From: Trichomonas vaginalis G3
Taxonomy: Eukaryota; Parabasalia; Trichomonadida; Trichomonadidae
Length of the DNA stretch: 64,000 nt
Assembly (NCBI RefSeq): GCF_026262505.1
Contig: NC_067203.1
Location: forward strand, 23,231,411 to 23,295,410
Direction of reading: 5' to 3'
Positions within the stretch are counted from its first letter, which is position 1. Each line of letters starts with the position of its first letter. This document shows positions 10,355-20,359 of this stretch, one piece after another. The notes under the pieces were generated by a model, which worked only from the letters and a program-made list of their open reading frames with translations, made no database searches and was not told the origin of the DNA. A program made the position numbers and the translations under genes.

Positions 10355-13300
10355 TTAGTCAAAACTCTTGAGATATTTCTCATTATGTTCAAGCCACCAT
10401 CTGTTTCTGTGGACATTTGATTCGAGCTCTAATCTTCTCATTAGATTCTCTTGTGCCTTTGCCCTTTCTTCTGGCGACTTCTGAGAAGCAGCGGAAACTT
10501 TCTTTGTGACTTTGCTCTTTGCGATTGCTTTCTTAATTGTTTCCTCGAGTGATGTTGCTCCAGTTGCAACTTGTTTGATGGTGTTACTCATTGATTCTGT
10601 CTCCGCATTCTTCGCGGTGATTGTTGTGTTGAACTTGTCGAGTGCATCAGCAAATGGAGCTGTGATTTCGACAATTCCATCTGTGTTAACAACAGCTGCT
10701 GCTTTAAGTACTGCTTCAGCGACTTTCGCAGCGAGTTCGCACATTTCATCGGGAGAAGATGTTGTTCTTTCGCTGTCTTTCGCTTTGAGCAAAACAGTTG
10801 AAACAGCGTGGCAACCAGCCAAAGCGATGTTCAACATGTTTGTTGCCATCGTCTTGAACATTTCGTCCTGGTTGCTTTCGACTGCTTTGATTGCATCTTT
10901 CGCCTTCTGAGAAGCTTCTGTAATTGGTTTGAGAGCTTCGAGGAATTTGGCTTTTCTTGCATCTTTGTTCAGTTCGTGTTGTTCGTTAAATTCAACAGCC
11001 GCATCCAACAAACTCAAAGCGACATTCAACTCTGTTTCTATGCAAGACAAATCCTGTTCTGCATTTGCTGACCATGTTGGAACAGCAATCAAGAAATTCC
11101 TTGTGCTGTGGTTGATGTTATTTGCACAAGTACTTAATCTTGAAGCAACAGAAGTCAAATAACTTTGCATCTGCAAATTCGTTGTGATGATTGACAAAAC
11201 AAAGATCTTTTGGATGAACTCAGACATGTCATTCTCAAATTCAAGTGTTGCATCAGTGAATTTGGTTGAATCTGGGTTGAATTGGCTGAAGTATTTCTTG
11301 AGAGTTTCTTTGTCAGAATCAAGTTTCGATTTCGCTGCAATGATTTCTTCTCTGACTTGTTGTATCTGGACAGAATCATCGACATCAGGAAGCTTCGGCA
11401 TCTTGAACTTAATTGGAACTCTTGCGGAGTTAACTGGGTCGTATTTCAACTTAACTTCGTCTGTCATTTGAAGAGCAATTGAAGCCAAATTTTCGAATTT
11501 AGAAGTGATTTCTTGCTCCAAATTCGTCAACTCCATCAACTCAATGTTGTGTTTGATGTCGACGAGTTTAAGAATAACGTTAATAGCTTCAACCAACATT
11601 TCATTGAATCCTTCATTGAATTCAGAAATTGTGTTCTTTTCTGTGAGATTTTGAGCAGCAATCTTTAATTCTTCGATTTTAGATTTGAAGATTGGATTCT
11701 GTTCTGTGACAACTAAAGAGAATGACTGAGGAATCTTCGCTGTTGCAAATGCAGCATTGATCAAAGCAATTGATGCTTCGATTTCTGTTGAAACTCTGAA
11801 GAATTTTCTGATGATTTCTTCGAAATTCGTCAATTGAGAACTTGAAATTTCCAAGCTCAAATCATCATTCAAATCACCCAAGTTGTCTACGATTCTCTTG
11901 AAGATTCTGAGTCCTTTCTTTTGTTCCTTTGCGTCTTCCTTCAACAAAGTGTTGAATGAAGCGATCGACTGATCGAACAAAGAAAGATATTCTCTGTAGA
12001 ATGTCAATGGTGTTTGAGGAGTAACTTCAAGACCTCTCTGTGACAACAACTGCATGTTTGCAGCGACATGCAACAAATGTTTTCTGGCATCGATGTTTGA
12101 TGGATCGATTTGGCCAATTTGTGTCCTGGCAGAGAGATTCTTGTTGTTTCTGACATCCAAAATGGAATCGATATTTGATGATTTCTGGATTGATTCTGCA
12201 ACATCCATAGTTGCTCCTGTGATCATAATAATGAACTTCCTCTTCATCTCTAACACTCCTTCCTTTGTCTTTTCGTCCAAGTTCGTTTCGTTCTTTGAAA
12301 CTGTTTCTTCAATTCCAGCTTGGAATGTTGAGAAATTCTCAATGATTCCTGTGAGTAAATCGCTCTTTTCGTTTCTGTCGTTGACTACGCAGTTGAGAGC
12401 GATGAATTCCTGCATTGTCTTGTAGATCTGTTGTGGGTTCTCTGTATCGAGAGCTTCGATGATTTTGACTGTTGATTGAGTGATTTCGCTCTTGATCTTT
12501 TCGCCGTCGCTTTCGAGGAAACTCAAGTAAGTCTTCAACAGTTTCGTTGACTTAACAAGTCCTTCTGTTGATTTCACGAAGTTCTGTGGAATGATATCGA
12601 GTTTCTCGGCTGTTTCTTGTGGAACTGACGGCATAACTTTCAAAAGTGAAGCGATGAATTTCGGATAAATTTCTTCAATCTTAGATTCATCTTCTGTTAT
12701 CATGTTGATGTAATCAATCAAATCTCTCTTTGCGTCATTCAAAGAAACGAAAACATATTTAGGAATATCAACTAAAATCTTCTTCAATTTCAGTGATTTC
12801 TTCAATGATTCCTCATCATCTTTTTCTTCGATTTCTTTGGCTTTTTCTGTAATTGCGTCACAGATTTCTTTAGCGTATTTGTAGAAATCATGTCTTTCTA
12901 CACAAGTCAAAATAACTTCAACAACTCTTTGGACTTCTTTGTTCTTTAATGTTGGTAAATTTTCGTAATTTGGTTTATTATATTCTTCAACTTGCTCAAG
13001 TAGTTTAGAGAGATTGTAATTAGTCTGAGGAATAATCTCTTGCAATTCTAAATCAGCTAAATAAGCATCATCATTTGAGAACAACTGAATGTTGTCCTTC
13101 AAAATTGAGTAATAAGATTTCTCAATTTTTTCTTTGTAATCATTAAATTGATTGAATTTCGACATCAACAAAAGAGTCCTAGAAATGTAAGACAAAGGTG
13201 TTGCTGTAACGAAAGGAACACTCATTACATCATCACCCAATGTCTGTTCAATCTTCTTGAACTGGCCCTTGACAAGTGACAAATTACTCAAAATAGAATT

Positions 13301-16300
13301 CCTCAATTCATCATCAGTTAAATCAAATGCATTCGTCCAATATTTAAGGATATAATTAATCTCCATGACGGCATTCAAGCTCTTGATGAGTTTAGGATTC
13401 TGTAATTCATTGGCTAAATCTGTCAAATCGTTTTCAATTTCAATGAATTTTTGACACAATTCTGACAAATAAATCCATCTTTGTTGGATGTAAATTGAAT
13501 TTTCTGTCAAATATTCATCGAATGATTTCATTTTCTCCCAAATCTGCTTTGCCTTTTCGTTGCTTTCTTGGATCTGGTTCATTTCACGCTTTATTAATTC
13601 CAAGTGATGGAAGAAATAAAGTTTCAAAGAAATGTCAAATTGATCAACAATTGACATCAATTCTTCACCATAAATTTTGATTTCGTCATCAATATCCATG
13701 GCAATGAGAATAGCAATGATATTTCTTATTTCTTTGAATGATTTATAAGTCATACAAATAGATGTGAATGTTACATAATTATTCAGCATCTCGTAATCGA
13801 ATGTTTTAAGACAATTTCTCAACATTGTCAAATAAAACTTTGATTTCTTCGACCACATGTTTATATTACTTTGATCAACGAATTCCTTTAATTGGAGTAA
13901 TTTCTTTGTCATTTCCTTTGCAAAGTAAAGTGTCAATATCTTTAACTGTTCTGACTTTTGATGCTCCGAATCTTGGTTTTCTATAATAAGACGCATTGTT
14001 TCATTAATTTTATTTTTGATGTTGACATTTGTCAAAACATTTGAAATATAAGCAGAAGGTTGATCCAAAGCAGAAATTTCCTTAGTTATTTCTGAATATA
14101 TTTCTTGTAACTGTTTGACGTCAACATTATTATTAATGTAGTTATTAAAGATATCAGAAATATCTTGAGGATCAATTGTCATCGTGAAGAACATTGAACT
14201 AGAAATAATTCCACTTTGTCCGAGCTTCATCATTCCTGTATTTGTGAATTCACTTAATCCTGACTTCAAAGTGTTCATTTGTGCATTGAGTTCTATCAAT
14301 TGCTGGTTCTGTCTGCATTCAGGAAGAATACTTAATATGTATTGATGCAATTCTTCACTCAAACTCTGTTGTTTGTTGATATCATTAGATTGAGCATCAG
14401 TCATCTTCTGAGAAATCATTTGTTTAAGTGTTCTGAGTTTCTCAGTTAAGTTCCTATCATCGGAAATTGTGTTTCCTGTTAAAACTCTCGAGATTTGAAC
14501 TTCAAATTGGTTCAAAAGTGGCAAAACTTTTTCTTGGAATTTTGCAGAAGCTGATTTTCCAATTTGTGGCTGTTTGAGTTTTGTTATTATTAAGTCAATG
14601 TTACTAAAGAATGTATTCATTGCTTCAAGGAATTTAGAATCATTGACATACAAAATAATGTTCTTCGCAAATAATTTGATTTGTGAAGATTTCCTCAAAA
14701 TGTCTTTCAAACGAGAAATCAAAGTGTTTTCATGTTGTTGCAAACCATCGATCATTGATGATTGTGTCTCGAAATAAGTGGCCCAATGATTGATATTGGC
14801 AGCCAATGTCTCGTTCTTCGAAATCAATTCGAATTTGAGTAAATCTTTGATATAATTCTTTATATCAGTGATTTCTTGTGTTAATTCTGATGTCATCTTC
14901 ATTGCGTCTTTTCCTTGGAAGAATGGGAATAAAACTAATGGTTGTGGAGTGTATTTCTCGTCTAAAGGAACTTGCCACGCGCAATCCAAGAACTGCATGA
15001 TTTGTGTGATGCATTTGATTGTTTCTGGATTTGGATCGTAACTTGATGTGTCTTTTACCCATGTAGATAACTTGTAAAGGGAAGGAAGATGATCCTCGTA
15101 ACATGGATTCATAAACATCTTCTCGAATTCCATGATTAAGTCATTGTGGTTCTGTTCGTAAACAATTTGTTTTGATTGTGTCATCAAATCACGGTATTCA
15201 TCAAAGGATGGTGTATGCAATGCCAATATATTGTCACAATGCTGCATAAGTTTGTTAATTTGATGAATTATGGATGCATTTCCGATTATTCTTGAAACTT
15301 CTTGCAAATTGGTCAGAAGCCATTTGGTATGTTCGTTTACCTTGGAAATGTTACTCATTGTGGCTCTGGAAACTTGTGAAACTTTAAGAGTAAGAGCTGT
15401 GTTGTTCATGGCTGTTTCTGTGTCTTTGAGGTGGAAAAGGAACTCTTGGTTGACATCACCAGCTTTGTTCGATGCATCAGTGAGTTTGGAACTGATATCT
15501 TCAAGCATTTCGACTGTTTGAAGGACAGTTTCTTTGGATGGAATAATTCGGTATGGAGAAATCCGGATTCCTTCAAAAGCGGTGATGGCTTTGTCAATCA
15601 TGGTCGCTGAGTAGTTCAATCCTTGTGAATAAATGGGAACTCCCGCGATTTCGGATACCATATCAATATGAGGCTTAACGGAGAAGATGGAATGCTTCAG
15701 ATCATTGAGGTTTTCGACCATTTTGTTGTTAAATATCATTGAAAATGGACGGCGGTTGAGATCTAAGCGTAATGTATTGATTTGGCAATACTTGTTGTAG
15801 TAATCTTCCGCGGATTTGGTGATTTTGTTCACTAAGTCGTTGTTATTCGCAACATATGGCTCGGAAAGACTCTTATTAATAAGGCCAATCGAAATTCCAA
15901 CGTAGAAATTGGCATTGTATAAGGCAACGAGGTGTGGAATTGAATTATCTGGAAGATCTGGGATGATTGGTGTTGTAACTTTTTGTAATTTCAGAATAAA
16001 TTGTTCGATAGCAACAATGTAAGAGTTGTCTGGAGCTAAATTGATAACAGATGAGATGAATGATGATAATCCAGCAATGTCTGCTGTTAATTGAATCAAT
16101 TGGCTCTTAGCATTGTAAAGATAACTTCCAGAAGCTGGGCAAGACTTTAATTTCTTGCTTATGTCTTGGAATTTGGTTGCATGTTCTGTAAGAATATCCA
16201 ACCATGTTGTAAGTTTCTTCTTTCTTGTTGATTCTAATCTTGTCATGATTTCAGCGCGAAGAAGCTTCTGATGCTCAATTAAGATGTTGATTCCCTCAAT

Positions 16301-17800
16301 CATAGCATCAATTTGAGCTGGAATGATGTTCATTGTGCTCAAAGAAGCTAAAGCTTTCTTTGCTTTGATTTCATCCAAAAATTCATTATGTCCACGGACT
16401 TTAAGTAGATCAGAAATGACTCTGATGATTCTAAGGCGTGTTAAAACGTCTCCTTCGTTCTTGCTGAGTGCTTCATTTAATGATTTAAGTTTACGACCTG
16501 AATCTGGTTCACGGCCGCAGATGTCATCGATATCTCCGTAGAATTTCTTGAATTCTTGTGTAGATCCTGGGAAGAATGCGTATTGTCCGCTTTCATCAGC
16601 AGTATAATACGGTTTGAAGATAGCAGGATCAATCGTAGCTGTAGATGCGGCTTCGTCTTCTTTGGCGAAACCATCTGTAAGTAATTCAGCGCCGAGTGAT
16701 TTAGTAATTGAAGAATATCCTGAAATTAAAGTATAAACGTCGAAAGCTTTCTTGACTTTTAAGGAAATTTCTGCTTCAGTGCCTTTGCGTTCCATGTACT
16801 TGATATCGACTGATGATGAGTGTAATTTTGCAGAAATAAATCTAAACCAAGGAGCAGACATATATTCATCGCCATTAGGTAAGTGGACGGCTATAGACTT
16901 CGGTCCGATGACGATTGAGCCATCTTGGCGTTGAACTTTTTCTTCGGAAATTGGCGCGAATTTTGTCTTAAAAACTTCGCAGCCAAAGTTCGGCAATTGA
17001 TGGGAAATCGTAAGATATCTAGCAACGGCGGCTTCCCTTGTCAAAGGCTCTTGTTGGTTTAATTTATTGGCAATTTCTTGGGCATCTCCTTGTTGTGGAG
17101 GGCAAGTAGGTGGGAAAAGTGGTGCGATATCGGATGGTGCACCATTCTTCTTCGCTTCTTCTGTACTGTTCGCTACAACGTATAATGAAAGCAATGCCAT
17201 TTCTACAGCTTGGTCATGAGTTACAGTAAGCTTCGATTGGAAGATGTGCAACTTAACATCGTTGTAGATGAATAGAGCTCCGCCTTTGTCGTCAAGGTGG
17301 CTCTTAAGGAAACAGAAATAGCGACGAGTAAAGAAGATATTTTCGTATTCTGATGACTGCTGAGGAAGTGTTAAGTCCAAATCTGTTGAATGGCGTACGC
17401 CTTCTTTGTCAATTGTGAAGATAGCGTAGCCATTCGAATGTTCAATTTTGAATTTATCAGCAATGAACTTAACTAACTCGCTGCACTTTTGAGTAATATC
17501 GACGAGCAGTTTCTTCTTGGCACCAGATGTTGTCTCAACCGAAATTGGTTGTTTTTCTTTTAACAAATACAAGTTGGATTTATCTTTTAGATGGTAATGG
17601 ACGATGTTCTTCTTGGGATCAATCCAAGTAAGAGTCGTTCCTTTTCTTAAAGCAAGCGCGCGGTAATTTCCGGATGGTGGAATTCCGAGATTTGTAAGAG
17701 CTTGCTCAAGAAGCTGCTGTCCATTAATGTTATCAGCATATGAAAATTCTTTTCCGTCTACTCCTTGAATATTAGTGCATGTATTCAAAGTAATAGACAT
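10355..17800 (-). CDS. Talin-like protein (FERM plus helical rod)
   Basis: A 2481-residue protein, close to the length of animal and amoebal talins (about 2500). The N-terminus starts with ubiquitin-like F0/F1-type segments. Around residues 240-370 the F2-F3 FERM junction is clear: EAAVARYLTISHQLPNFGCEVF, then IGPKSIAVHLPNGDEYM and the PTB-like strands to VYTLISGYSSI. The remaining roughly 2000 residues are almost all amphipathic helix, as in the talin rod, with Ala-rich bundles toward the end. The C-terminus (ERAKAQENLMRRLELESN, then a short Trp/Lys-rich tail) resembles an I/LWEQ actin-binding end. Known talins link membrane receptors to actin at the cell cortex; a role in adhesion or amoeboid spreading is inference. 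I chose the ATG at 17800, since TGTCACTTTT lies 23-32 bases upstream; the open frame extends to 17896. Confidence 0.88.
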   Translation of the reverse strand: MSITLNTCTNIQGVDGKEFSYADNINGQQLLEQALTNLGIPPSGNYRALALRKGTTLTWIDPKKNIVHYHLKDKSNLYLLKEKQPISVETTSGAKKKLLVDITQKCSELVKFIADKFKIEHSNGYAIFTIDKEGVRHSTDLDLTLPQQSSEYENIFFTRRYFCFLKSHLDDKGGALFIYNDVKLHIFQSKLTVTHDQAVEMALLSLYVVANSTEEAKKNGAPSDIAPLFPPTCPPQQGDAQEIANKLNQQEPLTREAAVARYLTISHQLPNFGCEVFKTKFAPISEEKVQRQDGSIVIGPKSIAVHLPNGDEYMSAPWFRFISAKLHSSSVDIKYMERKGTEAEISLKVKKAFDVYTLISGYSSITKSLGAELLTDGFAKEDEAASTATIDPAIFKPYYTADESGQYAFFPGSTQEFKKFYGDIDDICGREPDSGRKLKSLNEALSKNEGDVLTRLRIIRVISDLLKVRGHNEFLDEIKAKKALASLSTMNIIPAQIDAMIEGINILIEHQKLLRAEIMTRLESTRKKKLTTWLDILTEHATKFQDISKKLKSCPASGSYLYNAKSQLIQLTADIAGLSSFISSVINLAPDNSYIVAIEQFILKLQKVTTPIIPDLPDNSIPHLVALYNANFYVGISIGLINKSLSEPYVANNNDLVNKITKSAEDYYNKYCQINTLRLDLNRRPFSMIFNNKMVENLNDLKHSIFSVKPHIDMVSEIAGVPIYSQGLNYSATMIDKAITAFEGIRISPYRIIPSKETVLQTVEMLEDISSKLTDASNKAGDVNQEFLFHLKDTETAMNNTALTLKVSQVSRATMSNISKVNEHTKWLLTNLQEVSRIIGNASIIHQINKLMQHCDNILALHTPSFDEYRDLMTQSKQIVYEQNHNDLIMEFEKMFMNPCYEDHLPSLYKLSTWVKDTSSYDPNPETIKCITQIMQFLDCAWQVPLDEKYTPQPLVLFPFFQGKDAMKMTSELTQEITDIKNYIKDLLKFELISKNETLAANINHWATYFETQSSMIDGLQQHENTLISRLKDILRKSSQIKLFAKNIILYVNDSKFLEAMNTFFSNIDLIITKLKQPQIGKSASAKFQEKVLPLLNQFEVQISRVLTGNTISDDRNLTEKLRTLKQMISQKMTDAQSNDINKQQSLSEELHQYILSILPECRQNQQLIELNAQMNTLKSGLSEFTNTGMMKLGQSGIISSSMFFTMTIDPQDISDIFNNYINNNVDVKQLQEIYSEITKEISALDQPSAYISNVLTNVNIKNKINETMRLIIENQDSEHQKSEQLKILTLYFAKEMTKKLLQLKEFVDQSNINMWSKKSKFYLTMLRNCLKTFDYEMLNNYVTFTSICMTYKSFKEIRNIIAILIAMDIDDEIKIYGEELMSIVDQFDISLKLYFFHHLELIKREMNQIQESNEKAKQIWEKMKSFDEYLTENSIYIQQRWIYLSELCQKFIEIENDLTDLANELQNPKLIKSLNAVMEINYILKYWTNAFDLTDDELRNSILSNLSLVKGQFKKIEQTLGDDVMSVPFVTATPLSYISRTLLLMSKFNQFNDYKEKIEKSYYSILKDNIQLFSNDDAYLADLELQEIIPQTNYNLSKLLEQVEEYNKPNYENLPTLKNKEVQRVVEVILTCVERHDFYKYAKEICDAITEKAKEIEEKDDEESLKKSLKLKKILVDIPKYVFVSLNDAKRDLIDYINMITEDESKIEEIYPKFIASLLKVMPSVPQETAEKLDIIPQNFVKSTEGLVKSTKLLKTYLSFLESDGEKIKSEITQSTVKIIEALDTENPQQIYKTMQEFIALNCVVNDRNEKSDLLTGIIENFSTFQAGIEETVSKNETNLDEKTKEGVLEMKRKFIIMITGATMDVAESIQKSSNIDSILDVRNNKNLSARTQIGQIDPSNIDARKHLLHVAANMQLLSQRGLEVTPQTPLTFYREYLSLFDQSIASFNTLLKEDAKEQKKGLRIFKRIVDNLGDLNDDLSLEISSSQLTNFEEIIRKFFRVSTEIEASIALINAAFATAKIPQSFSLVVTEQNPIFKSKIEELKIAAQNLTEKNTISEFNEGFNEMLVEAINVILKLVDIKHNIELMELTNLEQEITSKFENLASIALQMTDEVKLKYDPVNSARVPIKFKMPKLPDVDDSVQIQQVREEIIAAKSKLDSDKETLKKYFSQFNPDSTKFTDATLEFENDMSEFIQKIFVLSIITTNLQMQSYLTSVASRLSTCANNINHSTRNFLIAVPTWSANAEQDLSCIETELNVALSLLDAAVEFNEQHELNKDARKAKFLEALKPITEASQKAKDAIKAVESNQDEMFKTMATNMLNIALAGCHAVSTVLLKAKDSERTTSSPDEMCELAAKVAEAVLKAAAVVNTDGIVEITAPFADALDKFNTTITAKNAETESMSNTIKQVATGATSLEETIKKAIAKSKVTKKVSAASQKSPEERAKAQENLMRRLELESNVHRNRWWLEHNEKYLKSFD

Positions 17801-18994
17801 TTTTTTTCGATTTAAAATATTTAAAAGTGACATGATAATAACTTTTCTTAACGAATGAAATAAATGTAGATTATGATTGGTGATTAGAATGAGCAATATT
17901 CAATCCAACATCACAACCTTCTATCAATTTTTTGAATGATATGATTTAAAAATTTGAATTCGAAATAAAATTATAATACGACGATTTTTAATAAAAATTT
18001 AATTAGAATGCTCTGTATAATACTTGAAAAATTTTTTGTAAGCTGCCATAAAAAATATAAAAACTTCAGACAACCACTTTGCGAAACTTTACTTATGTGC
18101 ATAGACTGAAGCAAAAAATGCAGTTGTTGCTAACGACTTAAAATAATATTCCCACTGGCGTCTCAAATCCTTTGAATGAGGTTTCCGATATTTAAATCGG
18201 AAAACAAAAATCATAAACTTATGTTACTTGCAAATATAAAGACATTAAATAAACTCTTTGGTTTGCAAACAAGAACACTTAAATACTACTTTTTAATTCA
18301 TTTTGGATCGTAATTTAGAGTTTAATTTCTTAAATCATTAAAATTGATGTGTGCAAGGTAAGTTTGTGTTTAAATTAAGATGTATCTTCTATATCTCCTT
18401 AACCTCTTACCGGAAATCATATTGTTAAATTTAGGCAATTTAACGATCTGACAGATCCATCACTATTTGTCAGTCAATTGTTTAGTATAAATATTCAAAA
18501 TTTCCTTGAAATTAAAAATTTCTCAAACGATTTGTTGTTAATTATTAAAAATTGTAATGCAATTTTCTGTGATATGGTCTAACTATTTGAATTTGAATGG
18601 TTTGAAGGTGATATTGACAGAACATTCAGAATTGAATCTGTAACTCTTTTAAAATCGGATATTTTAATGAGAAAATTACTAGCTTATGTAAACTTATTTA
18701 ATATTGCTCATCGAAATGCTCAGATTCATCGTAAGCATTGAAACGATTATTGGAGCGTGTCAAATTGAGATCATGTATATCGCTGCTAGGTATGATATCT
18801 ATATGAAAAACTATTGTTAGAGGTTATACCTTATATGAACAATTATGGAATATGCCAAAAAAATAATACATGAGGTAGGAATTTGAAGTAAAAAATGTTT
18901 AAATAGTCTTGTATAATTAATCAAGGTATTTATAATTTCTACCATTTGGATGAATGGTTCGAGAAACAAATAAATATGAAAAGCCAATGAACGC
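17801..18994. other. Intergenic with promoter box and a possible gene relic
   Basis: Holds the promoter-like box of the talin-like gene at 17823-17832. Between about 18430 and 18590 a plus-strand stretch reads like a short helical protein fragment (SLFVSQLFSINIQNFLEI) but is broken soon after. It may be a decayed gene piece of a trichomonad repeat family. No intact gene seen. Confidence 0.35.
17823..17832 (-). promoter_or_regulatory. TGTCACTTTT box of the talin-like gene
   Basis: AAAAGTGACA on the plus strand, TGTCACTTTT in the gene's sense, starting 23 bases before the ATG at 17800. The embedded TCACT fits the initiator consensus, giving a short leader. Confidence 0.5.
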
Positions 18995-19228
18995 TTAGCA
19001 GAATTTGAAGAACTGTTCCATAACCTTAACGAACTCAGAAAGGTGGACAAAACCGTCCTTTTCGCCGTTCATTAATGAGAAGATCTGATTTAATTCTGTA
19101 TCGTCTAATTCTCTGCCATTTAAGTCTTTAATGCAATCCTTTAATTGCTGGCGGTCAAGCTTTCCATTTTTATCAGTATCGTATTGGTTGAAAACTTCTG
19201 TAATGGCTTTTTGGTTTCTTGTTTCCAT
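18995..19228 (-). CDS. EF-hand calcium-binding protein, 77 aa
   Basis: A small protein with two EF-hand motifs. The first loop DTDKNGKLDRQQ (about residues 17-28) has Asp, Asp, Asn, Gly and Asp at the usual ligand positions but Gln instead of Glu at position 12. The second loop NGEKDGFVHLSE (about residues 54-65) has Asn, Glu, Asp, Gly and the terminal Glu. It is half a calmodulin or a centrin/calcineurin-B-like fragment in size. I chose METRNQKA at 19228 as start because it matches where EF-hand proteins begin and lies next to an initiator-like TCACTTTCC; the longer frame up to 19360 runs into the divergent tRNA-Val gene. A calcium sensor or buffer role is inferred from the family. Confidence 0.85.
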   Translation of the reverse strand: METRNQKAITEVFNQYDTDKNGKLDRQQLKDCIKDLNGRELDDTELNQIFSLMNGEKDGFVHLSEFVKVMEQFFKFC

Positions 19229-19322
19229 AAATTGGAAAGTGAAATGTGACGGAAAAGGATAGTGTAAACAAAAAAATATGATTAATTTCATCAAATATAA
19301 ATCAAAAATCTTATTTTCGGAA

Positions 19323-19394
19323 GTCCCAGTAGTATATTGGTTAGAATAGATCCTTGACACGGATCAGAGGCCAGTTCGATTCTGGCCTGGGACA
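19323..19394 (+). tRNA. tRNA-Val (GAC)
   Basis: 72 bases. Acceptor GTCCCAG pairs with CTGGGAC, discriminator A. The anticodon arm GATCC-TTGACAC-GGATC has five perfect pairs and puts GAC at positions 34-36, which reads valine codons GUC/GUU. The T arm GCCAG-TTCGATT-CTGGC is perfect; the D stem is weak. A run of eight T follows at 19395-19402. GAC is unusual in a eukaryote, where A34 (read as inosine) normally serves this codon pair. Confidence 0.92.
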
Positions 19395-19402
19395 TTTTTT
19401 TT
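19395..19402 (+). terminator. Pol III T-run after tRNA-Val
   Basis: Eight consecutive T directly after the discriminator base. Confidence 0.85.
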
Positions 19403-19654
19403 CATTTCCTGAATTCTTAATCATATTCAGCTTTATTTTTGATCCATTTAATATGTTATGTGTAACTATCTCTTTTCTATATAAATTGTCCACAAATGAT
19501 GTGTTTGAAGAAATATTGAATCTTAAAATTTGGAATTATAATGAAATATATAGATTATTCGATGAGACTTCAGTTATCTAGAATATTGGTTTCCTTTATT
19601 TTTATTGTATATCTATATTACCTCTATGAATTGACACAATCATGTTATATTTGG

Positions 19655-19665
19655 AAAAAGTGACA
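19655..19665 (+). promoter_or_regulatory. AAAAAGTGACA box before the bromodomain gene
   Basis: The same box as at the talin-like gene but in the opposite orientation relative to the gene, ending 9 bases before the ATG at 19675. Confidence 0.4.
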
Positions 19666-19674
19666 ATATTAAAA

Positions 19675-20151
19675 ATGAATTTATCCAAATTCCAAAGAGA
19701 AAAATGCCTCCAACTCATTGATAAGCTTATTTCGTGGGAAATTTGCCAGCCATTTAGAGAGCTTATTGATCCAGTTAGAGATGGCGCTCCAAATTATTTT
19801 GAAGTTATTAAAGAGCCAATGTCATTAAATGAAGTTAAAAAACGTTTAATGAATAGTCAATATCCAGATCTGAAAACTTTTATACATGATGTTAATTTAA
19901 TTTGGGATAACGCAAGAAAATATAACGGTGATGATACGATATTTGCTATGATGGCAAAGGAAGCTCAATCATACTTTAACAGAAAGATGAATAATTTCCC
20001 TAGCAGCGTTGAAGAAGACTGGTTAATGAAAGTTCGAAAGATTGCAAATGAATTTCACGAAGCAATTACACATCCTCCTCATGATATTGACCCTAAAAAG
20101 CAGCGTGAAATTATTGCCGAAGCTACTGCTACTCAAACTAATGTTGTTTAA
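19675..20151 (+). CDS. Small single-bromodomain protein, 158 aa
   Basis: Begins MNLSKFQREKCLQL; an in-frame ATG 33 bases upstream precedes the promoter-like box, so I prefer 19675. Residues about 20-105 form a bromodomain: the ZA loop (APNYFEVIKEPMSLNEV), helix B with FIHDVNLIWDNARKYNGD, where the Asn of KYN is the conserved acetyl-lysine-binding residue, then helix C. The C-terminal 50 residues (VEEDWLMKVRKIANEF onward) are helical and shared with the paralogue at 43156-43614. The family reads acetylated histones; nothing else is fused, so it probably acts as a subunit of a chromatin complex (inference). Confidence 0.88.
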   Translation: MNLSKFQREKCLQLIDKLISWEICQPFRELIDPVRDGAPNYFEVIKEPMSLNEVKKRLMNSQYPDLKTFIHDVNLIWDNARKYNGDDTIFAMMAKEAQSYFNRKMNNFPSSVEEDWLMKVRKIANEFHEAITHPPHDIDPKKQREIIAEATATQTNVV

Positions 20152-20359
20152 ATTTCGTTATCATAAATATTTAATGTATTGTATAAAAATTACGAATGCT
20201 TGCATTTCATCTTACAATATATTATTGATCTCTTTGTTTTAGTCATATTTTATTAATAAAACTTACTTTCTATGGCCATTAAAACCTTCATTTAACAAAA
20301 AGCATGCACAAACTCTATGCATACAATAAGTAGAAGGATTTTGATATCATTTTTTTATA

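Noticed and set aside
18350-18370. Spliceosomal intron start (GGTAAGTTT)
   Set aside because: No matching trichomonad 3' motif (ACTAACACACAG type) downstream and no gene across the site.
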